From contig CAJASX010000072.1 in NCBI GenBank assembly GCA_903944725.1, positions 1 to 38,225 of the forward strand: a DNA stretch of 38,225 nucleotides, given 5' to 3'. This DNA is from an uncultured beta proteobacterium (GTDB lineage Bacteria; Pseudomonadota; Gammaproteobacteria; Burkholderiales; Burkholderiaceae). Of this stretch, positions 26,577 through 35,438 are shown one piece after another (position 1 is the first letter of the stretch; each line of letters starts with the position of its first letter). Position numbers and translations under genes: made by a program. Under the pieces are notes generated by a model. It made no database searches. It worked only from the letters and a program-made list of their open reading frames with translations, and was not told the DNA's origin.

Positions 26577-27371
26577 ATGCCCACCTTATCAGTCATCCTC
26601 ATAACTCGTAATGAACAGGCCAATTTAGCCGACTGTCTAAATTCCCTTGGCGATCTATCTAGCCAGATCGTGGTGGTTGATACTGCGAGTATTGATGAGA
26701 CCCTCAAGATTGCCCAGCAGTATGGGGCCACTATCGCTACACCCACCGATTGGCCTGGCTTTGGACCCCAAAAAAACCGCGCCCTTGACCTAGCTACTAG
26801 CGATTGGGTTTTATCGCTTGATGCCGATGAGCGCCTCACCCCAGAGCTACGTGAAGAAATTCGCCAAACAATAAACCACCCGCAAAACCAAACTTGTTTT
26901 GCGATTCCGCGTTCGTCTTGGTACTGTGGCCGTTTTATGCGTCACTCGGGCTGGACTCCCGATTACGTCAGTCGACTTTTTTTACGTGGCACCGCCCGCT
27001 TTTCAAACGACATAGTGCATGAACAGTTAATTAGCAACGTAAGCCATGGCAAGCCCATTGGCAAATTAAAGCAACCGATGCTGCACTACAGTTTTATGAA
27101 TGCAGCGCAGGTACAAGAAAAAATGCAGCGCTATGCAACCGCTGCAGCTGAACAAGCTTTTGCCCGCGGCAAACAAAGCTCGCCACTCAAAGCAATCTTG
27201 CATGGTGCCTGGACTTTCATCCGAACTTATCTTTTGCAAGCTGGCTTTCTCGATGGTTCACAAGGCTTCAGTCTAGCGATCTCTAATATGCAAGGCACGT
27301 ATTACCGCTATATGAAGTTGTGGCGACTTAATCAACAACAAGCGGCTGTCAAAGGAAGTTCGAAGGTATGA
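26577..27371 (+). CDS. GT2 glycosyltransferase of the WaaE/KdtX type
   Basis: GT-A fold glycosyltransferase, 264 residues, probably adding a sugar to the LPS inner core. It starts MPTLSVILITRNEQANLADC, has VVVDTASIDET and the nucleotide-sugar/metal motif DADER (82-86, in LSLDADERLTPE), and WYCGRFMRHSGWTPDYVSRLF further on, all typical of the WaaE/KdtX subfamily of beta-1,4-glucosyltransferases. The donor and acceptor cannot be fixed from sequence. It is divergent from msbA (LPS flippase) and its stop overlaps the next glycosyltransferase gene by four bases (ATGA), supporting a role in LPS. No ribosome site is visible. Confidence 0.87.
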   Translation: MPTLSVILITRNEQANLADCLNSLGDLSSQIVVVDTASIDETLKIAQQYGATIATPTDWPGFGPQKNRALDLATSDWVLSLDADERLTPELREEIRQTINHPQNQTCFAIPRSSWYCGRFMRHSGWTPDYVSRLFLRGTARFSNDIVHEQLISNVSHGKPIGKLKQPMLHYSFMNAAQVQEKMQRYATAAAEQAFARGKQSSPLKAILHGAWTFIRTYLLQAGFLDGSQGFSLAISNMQGTYYRYMKLWRLNQQQAAVKGSSKV

Positions 27372-29299
27372 TTTCGATTCTGCTGGCAACCTATAACTGG
27401 CCCGAAGCCTTAGCCCTTTGTCTCGATTCTCTACGTACTCAAACTGACCTCGATTTTGAAATTGTGATTGCTGATGATGGCTCGCAAGCAAGCACAGGCA
27501 CTATTATTGATGCTGCTAAAAATCATTTTCCCGTGCCTATTACCCATCTTTGGCAGGCCGATATGGGTTTTCGCAAAACCAAAATATTAAACCAAGCCAT
27601 TCAAGCAGCTAGTGGTGACTATTTGATTTTTCTCGATGGTGATTGCCTAGTGCAACCCGATTTTGTTGCCCGTCATCGCCAGTTAGCAGAGGCAGGGCAT
27701 TTAGTAACGGGTAGTCGCATCTTGGTTAACAATACCCTTACCCAGCAAATTTTACGCTGGCCACAGTGGAATTTTGCCCAATTCAAGGCCCATAGTTGGC
27801 GATATCGCCTCAGCCAAGCCATTAATAAGTATTGGCCTTTACATCTAAAATTGGGTGATGGCACTTGGCGCCATTATCGTCAATTTGTCTGGCGTCGTAT
27901 CAAGGGCTGCAATATGGCTTGTTGGCGTAGCGATGCTCTAGCTATTGAAGGCTTTGATGAAAATATTACTGGCTGGGGTCATGAAGATGCTGATTTTGTG
28001 TTTCGTCTGCAAAAAAATAGGGTAATCCGTAAATCAGGTTCGTGGTCAACCGAGGTGCTCCATTTATTCCATCACATCCATGATCAATCGAATGCCACAG
28101 AAAATGCGCGCCATGTACGCGCTCAAATGCAAACTAAAACTACGCTCGATAAAACGACGCTCAACTTAAAACCACCTCAGCGCGTTCTCTTTATCGCTAC
28201 ACGACAAATCGGTGATGTCTTAGTTACCACTCCCCTCATTCGACGAGCCCGGCAATTGTGGCCCAAGGCCGAATTTCATTTTCTCGGTTATCAGGGCAAA
28301 CTTGACATGCTCAAAGGCAATACCGATATACAAGAATGTATCGAAACAACCGATCATCCAAGTTTCAGTGAGTATCTATCATTGTGGTCGCGTTTATTTC
28401 AACGCTACGATTTAGCCTTAGTGACCCAACCGAGCGATCGAGCCTATTTTTATAGTCTAATTGCGGCACGGCGGCGCGTCGGCATTGTGGCTAACCATCC
28501 GCAAGGCCAAACCAGCCAAAAATCTAAAAGCCTAAAAAATGCTTGGAAAAAATGGTTCAGCCTGCAAAGTGTTGAAGTAGATTATTTTCGCCAACATGTA
28601 GTGGTTGAAAAAATGCGCTTACTCGAGCCCTTTATTAGTGAGGCCTCATTATTTACATCACCAATTGCGCTTATTCCTCCCGCTGCAGAAGAATTAAGTC
28701 CTTTATTTTTGGCGCAAATTGCCAGCGGCCTTAGCAATAATAAATTAGCAGTGCTCCATACAGGGCCATTAATGGCCTACAAACGATGGCCATTGGCATA
28801 TTGGCAAATACTCGTCACTTATCTTGTAAAAAAAGGTTGGCAAGTGGTGCTCAGTGCATCATCTGCCCCCCAAGATCTCGAGCTAAATGATGCCTTAATC
28901 TCTTTACTAGACCCTGTTATCCAAGCTCAGGTCATTGATACCAAGGGTGGTTTATCGATACCCCAAATGGGCAACTTATTGCGTCAAGCCAAGCTCTATA
29001 TTGGCGTCGATACCTCTATTACCCATTTGGCTGCTGCCTGCGGCACAACCACAATTGCGCTCTTTGGCCCAACTCCACCCAGTAATTTTGGCCCTTGGCC
29101 CAATGGCTTTATTGGCTGCGCACCTTATGTCCTACGGGCCCGCAGTCAAACAGTGGCAAATGTAACAATTTTACAAGGGCCGGGAGAATGCGTACCTTGT
29201 CGCCAAGCTGGCTGTGATGATCGCGCCGATAGTCGCAGCGCCTGCCTCGACCTCTTAGAGCCAAGTGAAGTCATTAGCGCAATCGAGGCAACTCACTGA
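27368..29299 (+). CDS. Bifunctional glycosyltransferase: GT2 domain fused to GT9 heptosyltransferase-like domain
   Basis: A 643-residue protein made of two enzymes. Residues 1-about 250 are a GT-A family 2 domain: MISILLATYNWPEALALCL, IVIADDGS, the metal motif DGD (90-92) in FLDGDCL, and GWGHEDADF (202-210), as in galactosyl- and chondroitin-type transferases. Residues about 270-643 are a GT-B family 9 (heptosyltransferase/ADP-heptose) domain: QRVLFIATRQIGDVLVTTPL, AVLHTGP, GVDTSITHLAAACGTTTIAL (546-565) and a C-terminal cysteine cluster (608, 611, 616, 626) seen in several GT9 proteins. The frame is continuous through a short polar linker (about 250-268), so it is not a sequencing break. These are normally separate genes. 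Likely LPS core assembly in the cytoplasm. It overlaps dnaE tail-to-tail by 7 bases. Confidence 0.85.
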   Translation: MISILLATYNWPEALALCLDSLRTQTDLDFEIVIADDGSQASTGTIIDAAKNHFPVPITHLWQADMGFRKTKILNQAIQAASGDYLIFLDGDCLVQPDFVARHRQLAEAGHLVTGSRILVNNTLTQQILRWPQWNFAQFKAHSWRYRLSQAINKYWPLHLKLGDGTWRHYRQFVWRRIKGCNMACWRSDALAIEGFDENITGWGHEDADFVFRLQKNRVIRKSGSWSTEVLHLFHHIHDQSNATENARHVRAQMQTKTTLDKTTLNLKPPQRVLFIATRQIGDVLVTTPLIRRARQLWPKAEFHFLGYQGKLDMLKGNTDIQECIETTDHPSFSEYLSLWSRLFQRYDLALVTQPSDRAYFYSLIAARRRVGIVANHPQGQTSQKSKSLKNAWKKWFSLQSVEVDYFRQHVVVEKMRLLEPFISEASLFTSPIALIPPAAEELSPLFLAQIASGLSNNKLAVLHTGPLMAYKRWPLAYWQILVTYLVKKGWQVVLSASSAPQDLELNDALISLLDPVIQAQVIDTKGGLSIPQMGNLLRQAKLYIGVDTSITHLAAACGTTTIALFGPTPPSNFGPWPNGFIGCAPYVLRARSQTVANVTILQGPGECVPCRQAGCDDRADSRSACLDLLEPSEVISAIEATH

Positions 29300-32200
29300 T
29301 ACTGCACAACTACACCATTGGTTTGCTTCGCAGCAAACAACTGGTGTAGGCTATGCAAGCAAGCATCATCTGGATATAAACGTAATTCATCAGGAAATTG
29401 CATTAGGCAGGCGCCACCGTTAGCGGTAACTGCAGCGGTGAGAGGTAAGCCGCGCACCAAATCATTGCTAGGTTTTACCCGATTAGCAATTAAATATGGG
29501 TCAATTTGACTACGTAACATTTTTAAGTCAATACCAGCGTCAATACAAACATGTACATTGCGGGCAAAACGAATGCGTGCTCCGGCAATATCCATCACTT
29601 GCTCAGCAACTACCCGCATACCACCCGAAAATTTGTCAGGCATCACATTGACTTTAGCAATCAGTAACTCATCTTCCTTTAGCCAAGGCCGATTGGGTTC
29701 ATAGACTTCGCCATAAAGAGTCACTTCAAGCGCAGCCGAGCCATCATCTATTGTGGCAATCATCATGCGGCCCCGCTGACCTGTTAGCATTCGCGCCGAA
29801 GTAATAATGCCAGCCACTAACTGATCTTTACCTTCGGTAATTTTATTTAAAGGTTGGCGCACAAAATGCCCTACCTCAACCCGATAGGCATCAAACAGAT
29901 GGCCGGTTAGGCATAAGCCTAAAGCGGTTTTTTCTTCTTGAAGGCGTTTCTTTTCAGGCCATATTGGCTCGCGCACTAACTCTGGCAAATGTCGATCACC
30001 ATCATCAACCGAATCGAATAGGCTTACTTGATGAATTGATGCTTCGGCCTGTTCTGCCGCTTCAATTGCCCGCGCTAACGAGGCTAAGAGAGAAGCGCGA
30101 ATATCATACGGCTTAGCCCCTGGGGTCTGGGCAAGTGGATATAAAACATCAAAAGCGCCCGCACGTAACAAAGCTTCTATTGCCCGACGATTCACTTGGC
30201 GACGATCGATGCGAGCACAAAAATCAAATAAATCTTTAAAGGGTCCGCCCTGTTCACGCACCTTTACTAGTGCGGCAATTGCTGCTTCACCAGTGCCACG
30301 CACAGCGCCTAAACCATAACGAATTTGATGTAGCGGTAAATCAGCTTCTTCTTCGGCAACTCGCTGGGGTGTGAACTCATAAGTACCAGTATTAATATTA
30401 GGCGCTAACACCGTGAGCCGATTTTGTACACAATCGTCGTACAAAACTTTAATTTTATCGGTATCGTCCATCGCTAAAGATAAGTTAGCTGCCATAAATT
30501 CGGCGGGATAATGCGCTTTAAGCCAAGCCGTTTGATAAGCTAACAAAGCATATGCTGCGGCGTGTGATTTATTAAAACCATAACCAGCGAAACGCTCCAT
30601 CAAATCATAAATTTCGTGCGCCTTACCTTCGCTAATTCCGCCTAGCTTGGCACCTTCGCTAAAAATTTTTCGATGTTGAGCCATTTCTTCGGGCTTTTTC
30701 TTGCCCATTGCTCGCCGTAATAAATCGGCGCCCCCCAAGGAGTACCCCCCAATGGTTTGGGCCATTTGCATGACTTGCTCTTGATATACCATGATGCCAT
30801 AGGTCTCGCGCAATACGGGTTCGATACGGGGGTCGGGATATTCGACTTTTTGCCGACCATGCTTTCGATTAATAAAGTCGGGGATTAAATCCATTGGGCC
30901 AGGACGATACAAGGCAACGAGGGCAATAATGTCTTCAAAGCGATCTGGCTTAGCTTCGCGCAACATACTCTGCATGCCTCGGCTTTCCAATTGGAATACC
31001 GCAACAGTATTGGCTTTTTTCAAAAGATCGAATGGTGCCGAATCATCAAGCGCAATTTCGCCAATACTCCAACTCTGGCGATCGGCATGCAAGGTACGAA
31101 TCCATCTTTCAGCTGCTGCCAAAATAGTAAGCGTAGTTAAGCCTAGAAAGTCGAATTTTACTAGGCCAATTGCCTCGACATCATCCTTATCAAATTGACT
31201 AATAACCGAATTATTATTTTGATCTTTAGAGTCTTGCGTATATAGGGGGCAAAAATCAGTTAACTTACCCGGCGCAATTAATACGCCGCCAGCGTGCATT
31301 CCTACATTGCGAGTAATGCCCTCTAATTGTTGTGCTAAGGCTAATAATTGTTTTACTTCATCTTCATTTTTTTCGCGCTCAGCTAACTGCTTTTCTTCCT
31401 TCTTTGCTATTTCAATAGTAACTACTTGCCCTGGTTTATTGGGAACCAACTTTGCAATGCCGTCGACAAAGGTATAACCTAGCTCTAACACGCGTCCCAC
31501 ATCACGAATTGCCGCCCGTGCCGCCATCGTACCAAATGTCACAATTTGACTTACGGCATCAGCACCATATTTATCTTTCACATATTGAATAACTCGATCG
31601 CGACCATGCTGACAAAAATCGATATCAAAATCGGGCATCGAAACCCGTTCTGGATTTAAGAACCGTTCAAAAAGTAAGTTGTACCGCAAGGGATCAAGAT
31701 CAGTAATGCCTAAGGAATAAGCCACCAAAGAACCCGCGCCAGAACCCCGTCCTGGGCCAACTGGTACGCCATTATTTTTGGCCCAGTTAATAAAGTCAGC
31801 CACAATTAAAAAGTATCCTGGAAAGCCCATTTGCTCAATAGTTTTAACTTCAAAGCTTAGGCGCTCGCGATAATGGGCTTCATTGGCAGCGCGCGCAGCA
31901 GGCTCTGGAAAATTACGCTCAAGATGGCGCACTAAACCGTTTTCAGCCTGCTGATATAAATAATTACCCAAAGTAATACCAGGCGGGGTAGGAAACTCGG
32001 GTAAGCACGGCTGGCCCAACACTAAAGATAAATTACAGCGCTTGGCAATTTCTACGCTATTTGCTAGCGCGCTAGGTAAATCGGCAAACCGAGCTGCCAT
32101 TTCAGCTTGAGATAAAAAATATTGCTCTGGAGTAAATTTTTTCTGTCGTCGAGGGTTGCCTAACAACTCGCCTTCAGCAATACAAACCCGCGTTTCATGG

Positions 32201-32874
32201 GCAGTGAAATCGGTTTTTTTCATAAACTGCACAGGATGCGTGGCAACTACAGGTAAGCCCATTTCACTAGCAAGTTGGCAGGCAAGTTGCAGATATTGCT
32301 CATCTTGCACTTGCCCAGCGCGTTGCACCTCAATGAAATAAGCATCAGGAAAAATAGTTTGCCAGCGTTTAGCTGCAGCGCGCGCTAACTCTACTTGGCT
32401 GTTAAGTAACGCTTGGCCAACCTCACCTTGCTGCGCACCAGAAAGCGCAATTAAACCACTCGCTAGGGTTTTACCTGCGGCGCGCTCTGAGTCTTTTGCA
32501 GCGGGCTCTAAAAACCATTCGGGCTTAATTTCAGCGCGACCGCGCACTTGATTTTCTAAAGAAGCCCGACTTAACAGTTTGCATAAATTAAGATAGCCTG
32601 CATGGTTTTGCACTAACAATAAGAGCCGGTGAGCTTGATCAGTTTCGTGGGCATTACTGATCCAAACATCACTTCCAGCAATTGGTTTAATACCTGCGGC
32701 GCGTGCCTGACTATAAAATTTAACTAAACCAAATACATTACTTAAGTCGCTTAAAGCCAAAGCGCCCATTTGGTCTTTTTGCGCTGCAGCCACTGCCTCG
32801 TCAATGCGCACCATTCCATCCGTAATCGAAAATTCGGAATGCAAACGTAAATGAACAAAATGGGGTGCAGCCAT
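29293..32874 (-). CDS. dnaE: DNA polymerase III alpha subunit DnaE
   Basis: Replicative DNA polymerase, 1193 residues (E. coli 1160). The N-terminal PHP domain starts FVHLRLHSEFS. The polymerase active site has PDFDIDF (414-420, with D415/D417 or D417/D419 as metal ligands) and the third Asp in VKFDFLGL near 575. The PVGPGRGSGAGSLVAY segment (371-386) and NVGMHAGGVLIAPG are classic for family C. A helix-hairpin-helix region and an OB-fold (GIITSARMLTGQRGRMMIATI) follow. The gene's last codons contain a strong hairpin and overlap the opposing glycosyltransferase gene by 7 bases. Its start codon is 3 bases from that of divergent gluQ. No clear ribosome site. Confidence 0.97.
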   Translation of the reverse strand: MAAPHFVHLRLHSEFSITDGMVRIDEAVAAAQKDQMGALALSDLSNVFGLVKFYSQARAAGIKPIAGSDVWISNAHETDQAHRLLLLVQNHAGYLNLCKLLSRASLENQVRGRAEIKPEWFLEPAAKDSERAAGKTLASGLIALSGAQQGEVGQALLNSQVELARAAAKRWQTIFPDAYFIEVQRAGQVQDEQYLQLACQLASEMGLPVVATHPVQFMKKTDFTAHETRVCIAEGELLGNPRRQKKFTPEQYFLSQAEMAARFADLPSALANSVEIAKRCNLSLVLGQPCLPEFPTPPGITLGNYLYQQAENGLVRHLERNFPEPAARAANEAHYRERLSFEVKTIEQMGFPGYFLIVADFINWAKNNGVPVGPGRGSGAGSLVAYSLGITDLDPLRYNLLFERFLNPERVSMPDFDIDFCQHGRDRVIQYVKDKYGADAVSQIVTFGTMAARAAIRDVGRVLELGYTFVDGIAKLVPNKPGQVVTIEIAKKEEKQLAEREKNEDEVKQLLALAQQLEGITRNVGMHAGGVLIAPGKLTDFCPLYTQDSKDQNNNSVISQFDKDDVEAIGLVKFDFLGLTTLTILAAAERWIRTLHADRQSWSIGEIALDDSAPFDLLKKANTVAVFQLESRGMQSMLREAKPDRFEDIIALVALYRPGPMDLIPDFINRKHGRQKVEYPDPRIEPVLRETYGIMVYQEQVMQMAQTIGGYSLGGADLLRRAMGKKKPEEMAQHRKIFSEGAKLGGISEGKAHEIYDLMERFAGYGFNKSHAAAYALLAYQTAWLKAHYPAEFMAANLSLAMDDTDKIKVLYDDCVQNRLTVLAPNINTGTYEFTPQRVAEEEADLPLHQIRYGLGAVRGTGEAAIAALVKVREQGGPFKDLFDFCARIDRRQVNRRAIEALLRAGAFDVLYPLAQTPGAKPYDIRASLLASLARAIEAAEQAEASIHQVSLFDSVDDGDRHLPELVREPIWPEKKRLQEEKTALGLCLTGHLFDAYRVEVGHFVRQPLNKITEGKDQLVAGIITSARMLTGQRGRMMIATIDDGSAALEVTLYGEVYEPNRPWLKEDELLIAKVNVMPDKFSGGMRVVAEQVMDIAGARIRFARNVHVCIDAGIDLKMLRSQIDPYLIANRVKPSNDLVRGLPLTAAVTANGGACLMQFPDELRLYPDDACLHSLHQLFAAKQTNGVVVQYQ
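29310..29349. repeat. Long inverted repeat in the dnaE 3' end
   Basis: CTACACCA (29310-29317) pairs with TGGTGTAG (29342-29349), and inside it GTTTGCT (29321-29327) pairs with AGCAAAC (29332-29338) around a TCGC loop, with a 3-by-3 mismatch bulge. It begins 11 bases after the GT2-GT9 stop on the plus strand and encodes dnaE codons on the minus strand. No T-run follows on the plus strand. Confidence 0.6.
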
Positions 32875-32877
32875 GAG

Positions 32878-33801
32878 ATGATTTTAGCTGTGTCTGCCCT
32901 TTCACCCTCCGCAAATTTTGGCTTAGGCTATCGGGGCCGCTTTGCGCCTTCTCCAACGGGGCCGCTACACTCGGGTTCCCTTGCCACGGCACTTGGCAGC
33001 TGGCTCGACGCTCGCGCCCATGATGGTAGGTGGTTGGTCAGAATTGAAGATGTTGATCTACCACGCTGTAAACCCAAGGCTGCGGAATTCATCCTCGGCC
33101 AGCTACAAGCCTGTGGTTTGCACTGGGATGAAGATGTGCTTTACCAGTCACAAAGAACATCGGCCTATGAGGCTGCCTTACAACAGCTTTTTCAGACAGG
33201 CTTGGTCTATTCCTGTACCTGCACTCGCCAACACATTCTGAATGCCATAGAGGCCCAAGGGATCACACCAAATCGTCACCAAGAGCTCATTTACCCGGGT
33301 ACTTGTCGCCCCGCCCTACTACTTGCTAGAAATTTCGGCGCAGAATTGCTCAATTTAGCTTTGCCCGTTACCTGGCGAATTGCCCTTAATTCTACTGACC
33401 TGCAGCAAAGTGTGGGCGATTTTGTTTTGCGTCGCGCCGATGGGTTTTTTACTTACCAAATGGCTGTAGTGGTTGATGATGCTGCACAAAATATCACCCA
33501 TATTGTGCGTGGGGCAGATTTAGCCAGCAATACTGCTCGACAAATCTACCTACAGACCGCTTTGAATTACCCCATGCCACAGTATCAACATTTACCTTTA
33601 GTGCTAGATGCCCAAGGTGAAAAACTCAGCAAGCAAACTTTGGCTTTGGCAATTCATACAGAAAATACCACCTTGTCCTTGCAAGCGCTTCAGCAAGCAG
33701 CGCACCATTTGGGTCTGAGCAACTTATCCAATGACTCACACTACACTATTGCGGAATGGCTTTTAGTAGCAACGCAAGCTTGGCGTGAGCAGAAAATCTA
33801 G
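32878..33801 (+). CDS. gluQ: Glutamyl-Q tRNA(Asp) synthetase
   Basis: Truncated glutamyl-tRNA synthetase paralogue that attaches glutamate to queuosine in tRNA(Asp). The HIGH-like motif is in RGRFAPSPTGPLHSGSL and the KMSKS-like motif is KLSKQ. The zinc-binding region has CTCTRQHI with the later YPGTCR cysteine. No anticodon-binding domain is present, as expected, and length (307 residues) fits. I chose the ATG at 32878. ATGs at 32851 and 32860 lie antisense inside dnaE and add residues unlike the family. The start is 3 bases from the dnaE start. A terminator-like hairpin follows the stop. Confidence 0.92.
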   Translation: MILAVSALSPSANFGLGYRGRFAPSPTGPLHSGSLATALGSWLDARAHDGRWLVRIEDVDLPRCKPKAAEFILGQLQACGLHWDEDVLYQSQRTSAYEAALQQLFQTGLVYSCTCTRQHILNAIEAQGITPNRHQELIYPGTCRPALLLARNFGAELLNLALPVTWRIALNSTDLQQSVGDFVLRRADGFFTYQMAVVVDDAAQNITHIVRGADLASNTARQIYLQTALNYPMPQYQHLPLVLDAQGEKLSKQTLALAIHTENTTLSLQALQQAAHHLGLSNLSNDSHYTIAEWLLVATQAWREQKI

Positions 33802-33837
33802 AGCGAAGCTTGGCTTTTTTGATTAGCTCGCTTTTTT
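33802..33837 (+). terminator. Intrinsic terminator after gluQ
   Basis: AGCGA-A-GCT (33802-33810) pairs with AGC-TCGCT (33825-33832) through one bulged A, giving about 8 bp, followed by a T6 run (33832-33837) on the plus strand. It contains the stop codon of the opposing helicase gene, and the minus-strand side ends in a shorter T-rich stretch, so it may work in both directions. Confidence 0.65.
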
Positions 33838-35394
33838 CTTACTGCCCCCTAAGAGCGCTCCAACGAGTGGTTTGGCAGGAGTAATTCCAGATTTTTTGGC
33901 TGACGGTTTGCTGATACTGCCAACCTCAGTACCAGCCTCACTTCCAGCTTCACTAGTAGGTTTAGAAGTAGCTTGATAAGGTTGATAGAAGAAGGCATCA
34001 ATAGCTTGTTTTGGCGGTAATGCCGACTGGTTCTCAACACTTCTACGCCCTGAGCTTTTGCTATCACCTCTGTTACCAATTCTGTTCTCGCTATTTCTTC
34101 CCTGACTTCTACCTTCGCCCCTACCGCTCCGCTCCTTGCTAGCAGTGTTATTAGATACAAAATCAGACTCAGGCAATGGGGTAATAGCCAACTTCCGTTT
34201 TAGTAACTTTTCAATATCATCGAGTAAACGTTTTTCACTCGAGTCAACTAATGCAATCGCATCACCTTTACTGCCAGCTCGCCCAGTACGACCAATGCGG
34301 TGAATAAAATCTTCAGCGCTAAAGGGTAACTCATGATTAATAACGCAGGGCATATCAGGAATATCCAAGCCACGAGCCGCAACATCAGTAGCTACCAAAG
34401 CCTCTATCACCCCTGATTTAAAGGCGTCTAAAGTTAAGGTGCGTTCACCTTGGCTTTTATCCCCATGCAAGGCGCCCGCTTTAATACCATCGCGTTCTAA
34501 AGCACGAGCTAATCGTGCGCAGCCCAAGCGACTATTGGTAAAAATTAAATATTGCCGCGGAAAGCCTAATTTAGTGCGCTCATGAATGATACTGACAATA
34601 GCTGCCTGCTTATTTTCAGATGAGACTAAGTGTGCCACCTGTGTCACTGTATCGGCAGCCGCGTTTTGTCGAGCTACTTCAACAGTCACGGGATTACGTA
34701 AATAACTTTGCGCGAGCTTTTTAATTTCAGGTGAAAAAGTCGCAGAAAACAACAGGGTTTGTCGTTTAACAGGAATCAAATTAATGATGCGCTGCAAGTC
34801 TGGCAAAAAGCCCATATCTAACATGCGATCTGCTTCATCTAAAACCAAGATTTCTACTTGCGACAAATTTGCCGTCTTTGATCCCAAGTGATCAAGCAGG
34901 CGACCTGGTGTAGCAATTAAGATTTCTACGCCTGCGCGTAAAGCCGCTACCTGAGGTTGCATATCAACCCCGCCAAAAACCACCGCAGTACGTAAATCGG
35001 TATGCCGCGAATAATTAGCCGCATTTTCAGCGACTTGATCACTGAGCTCACGAGTAGGAGTTAATACTAAAGCCCGAATTGGGTGGCGCGCGGGTGAGGC
35101 GCTACTACTAGCTAGGGGTAATAACTTTTGAATAATGGGTAAGACAAAGGCAGCGGTCTTACCAGTACCCGTTTGCGCAGCGCCCATCACATCTTGGCCA
35201 GCCAGTACAAAGGGAATGGCTTTAGCTTGAATTGGAGTGGGCACGGTATAGCCCTGCTCAGCAATTGCCTTAAGTACAAGGGGATCTAAAGCAAAATCGG
35301 TAAAACAGGCCACTGGGGCATTGAGGGGTTCTTTAGATTCGCCAGCAGGCAAAGGATTAGCGAGGGAATTTACTTCAGGAGCAGAATTAATCAA
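33823..35394 (-). CDS. DEAD-box RNA helicase, RhlE-like
   Basis: ATP-dependent RNA helicase of the RhlE/RhlB type, probably in RNA decay or ribosome assembly. Motifs are the Q motif (FTDFALDPLVLKAIAEQGY..TPIQ, 31-56), Walker A AQTGTGKT (73-80), DEAD (186-189), SAT (217-219), and HRIGRTGRAG in the second RecA domain. After about residue 400 comes a low-complexity tail rich in Ser, Gly, Arg and Glu, with an SEAGSEAGTE stretch, typical of unstructured RNA-binding tails. The start codon is TTG (no ATG for the first 69 codons), with AAGG 5 bases upstream, so this start is well supported. Length 523. Confidence 0.9.
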   Translation of the reverse strand: MINSAPEVNSLANPLPAGESKEPLNAPVACFTDFALDPLVLKAIAEQGYTVPTPIQAKAIPFVLAGQDVMGAAQTGTGKTAAFVLPIIQKLLPLASSSASPARHPIRALVLTPTRELSDQVAENAANYSRHTDLRTAVVFGGVDMQPQVAALRAGVEILIATPGRLLDHLGSKTANLSQVEILVLDEADRMLDMGFLPDLQRIINLIPVKRQTLLFSATFSPEIKKLAQSYLRNPVTVEVARQNAAADTVTQVAHLVSSENKQAAIVSIIHERTKLGFPRQYLIFTNSRLGCARLARALERDGIKAGALHGDKSQGERTLTLDAFKSGVIEALVATDVAARGLDIPDMPCVINHELPFSAEDFIHRIGRTGRAGSKGDAIALVDSSEKRLLDDIEKLLKRKLAITPLPESDFVSNNTASKERSGRGEGRSQGRNSENRIGNRGDSKSSGRRSVENQSALPPKQAIDAFFYQPYQATSKPTSEAGSEAGTEVGSISKPSAKKSGITPAKPLVGALLGGSKKKAS

Positions 35395-35438
35395 AATACC
35401 TTATAAAGATACAAAAAAGCGCCTTATCAAAGAGCAGC

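Noticed and set aside
26567..26839. N-terminal extension of the msbA frame (91 extra residues)
   Set aside because: It is antisense to a well-supported glycosyltransferase gene, has no MsbA-like sequence, and the family length and N-terminus fit the start at 26566.
27368..29299. Artefactual joining of two genes by a sequencing frameshift
   Set aside because: Both domains read in the same frame through a plausible linker with no break in coding character, so no frameshift is needed to explain it.
33900..34150. Tandem repeat or mobile element in the GC-varied, repetitive stretch
   Set aside because: The repeats are short Ser/Gly/Glu codon runs in the disordered tail of the helicase, with no terminal repeats or transposase.
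33849..34160. A second minus-strand frame within the helicase tail
   Set aside because: It is an out-of-frame reading of a low-complexity coding tail and shows no domain.
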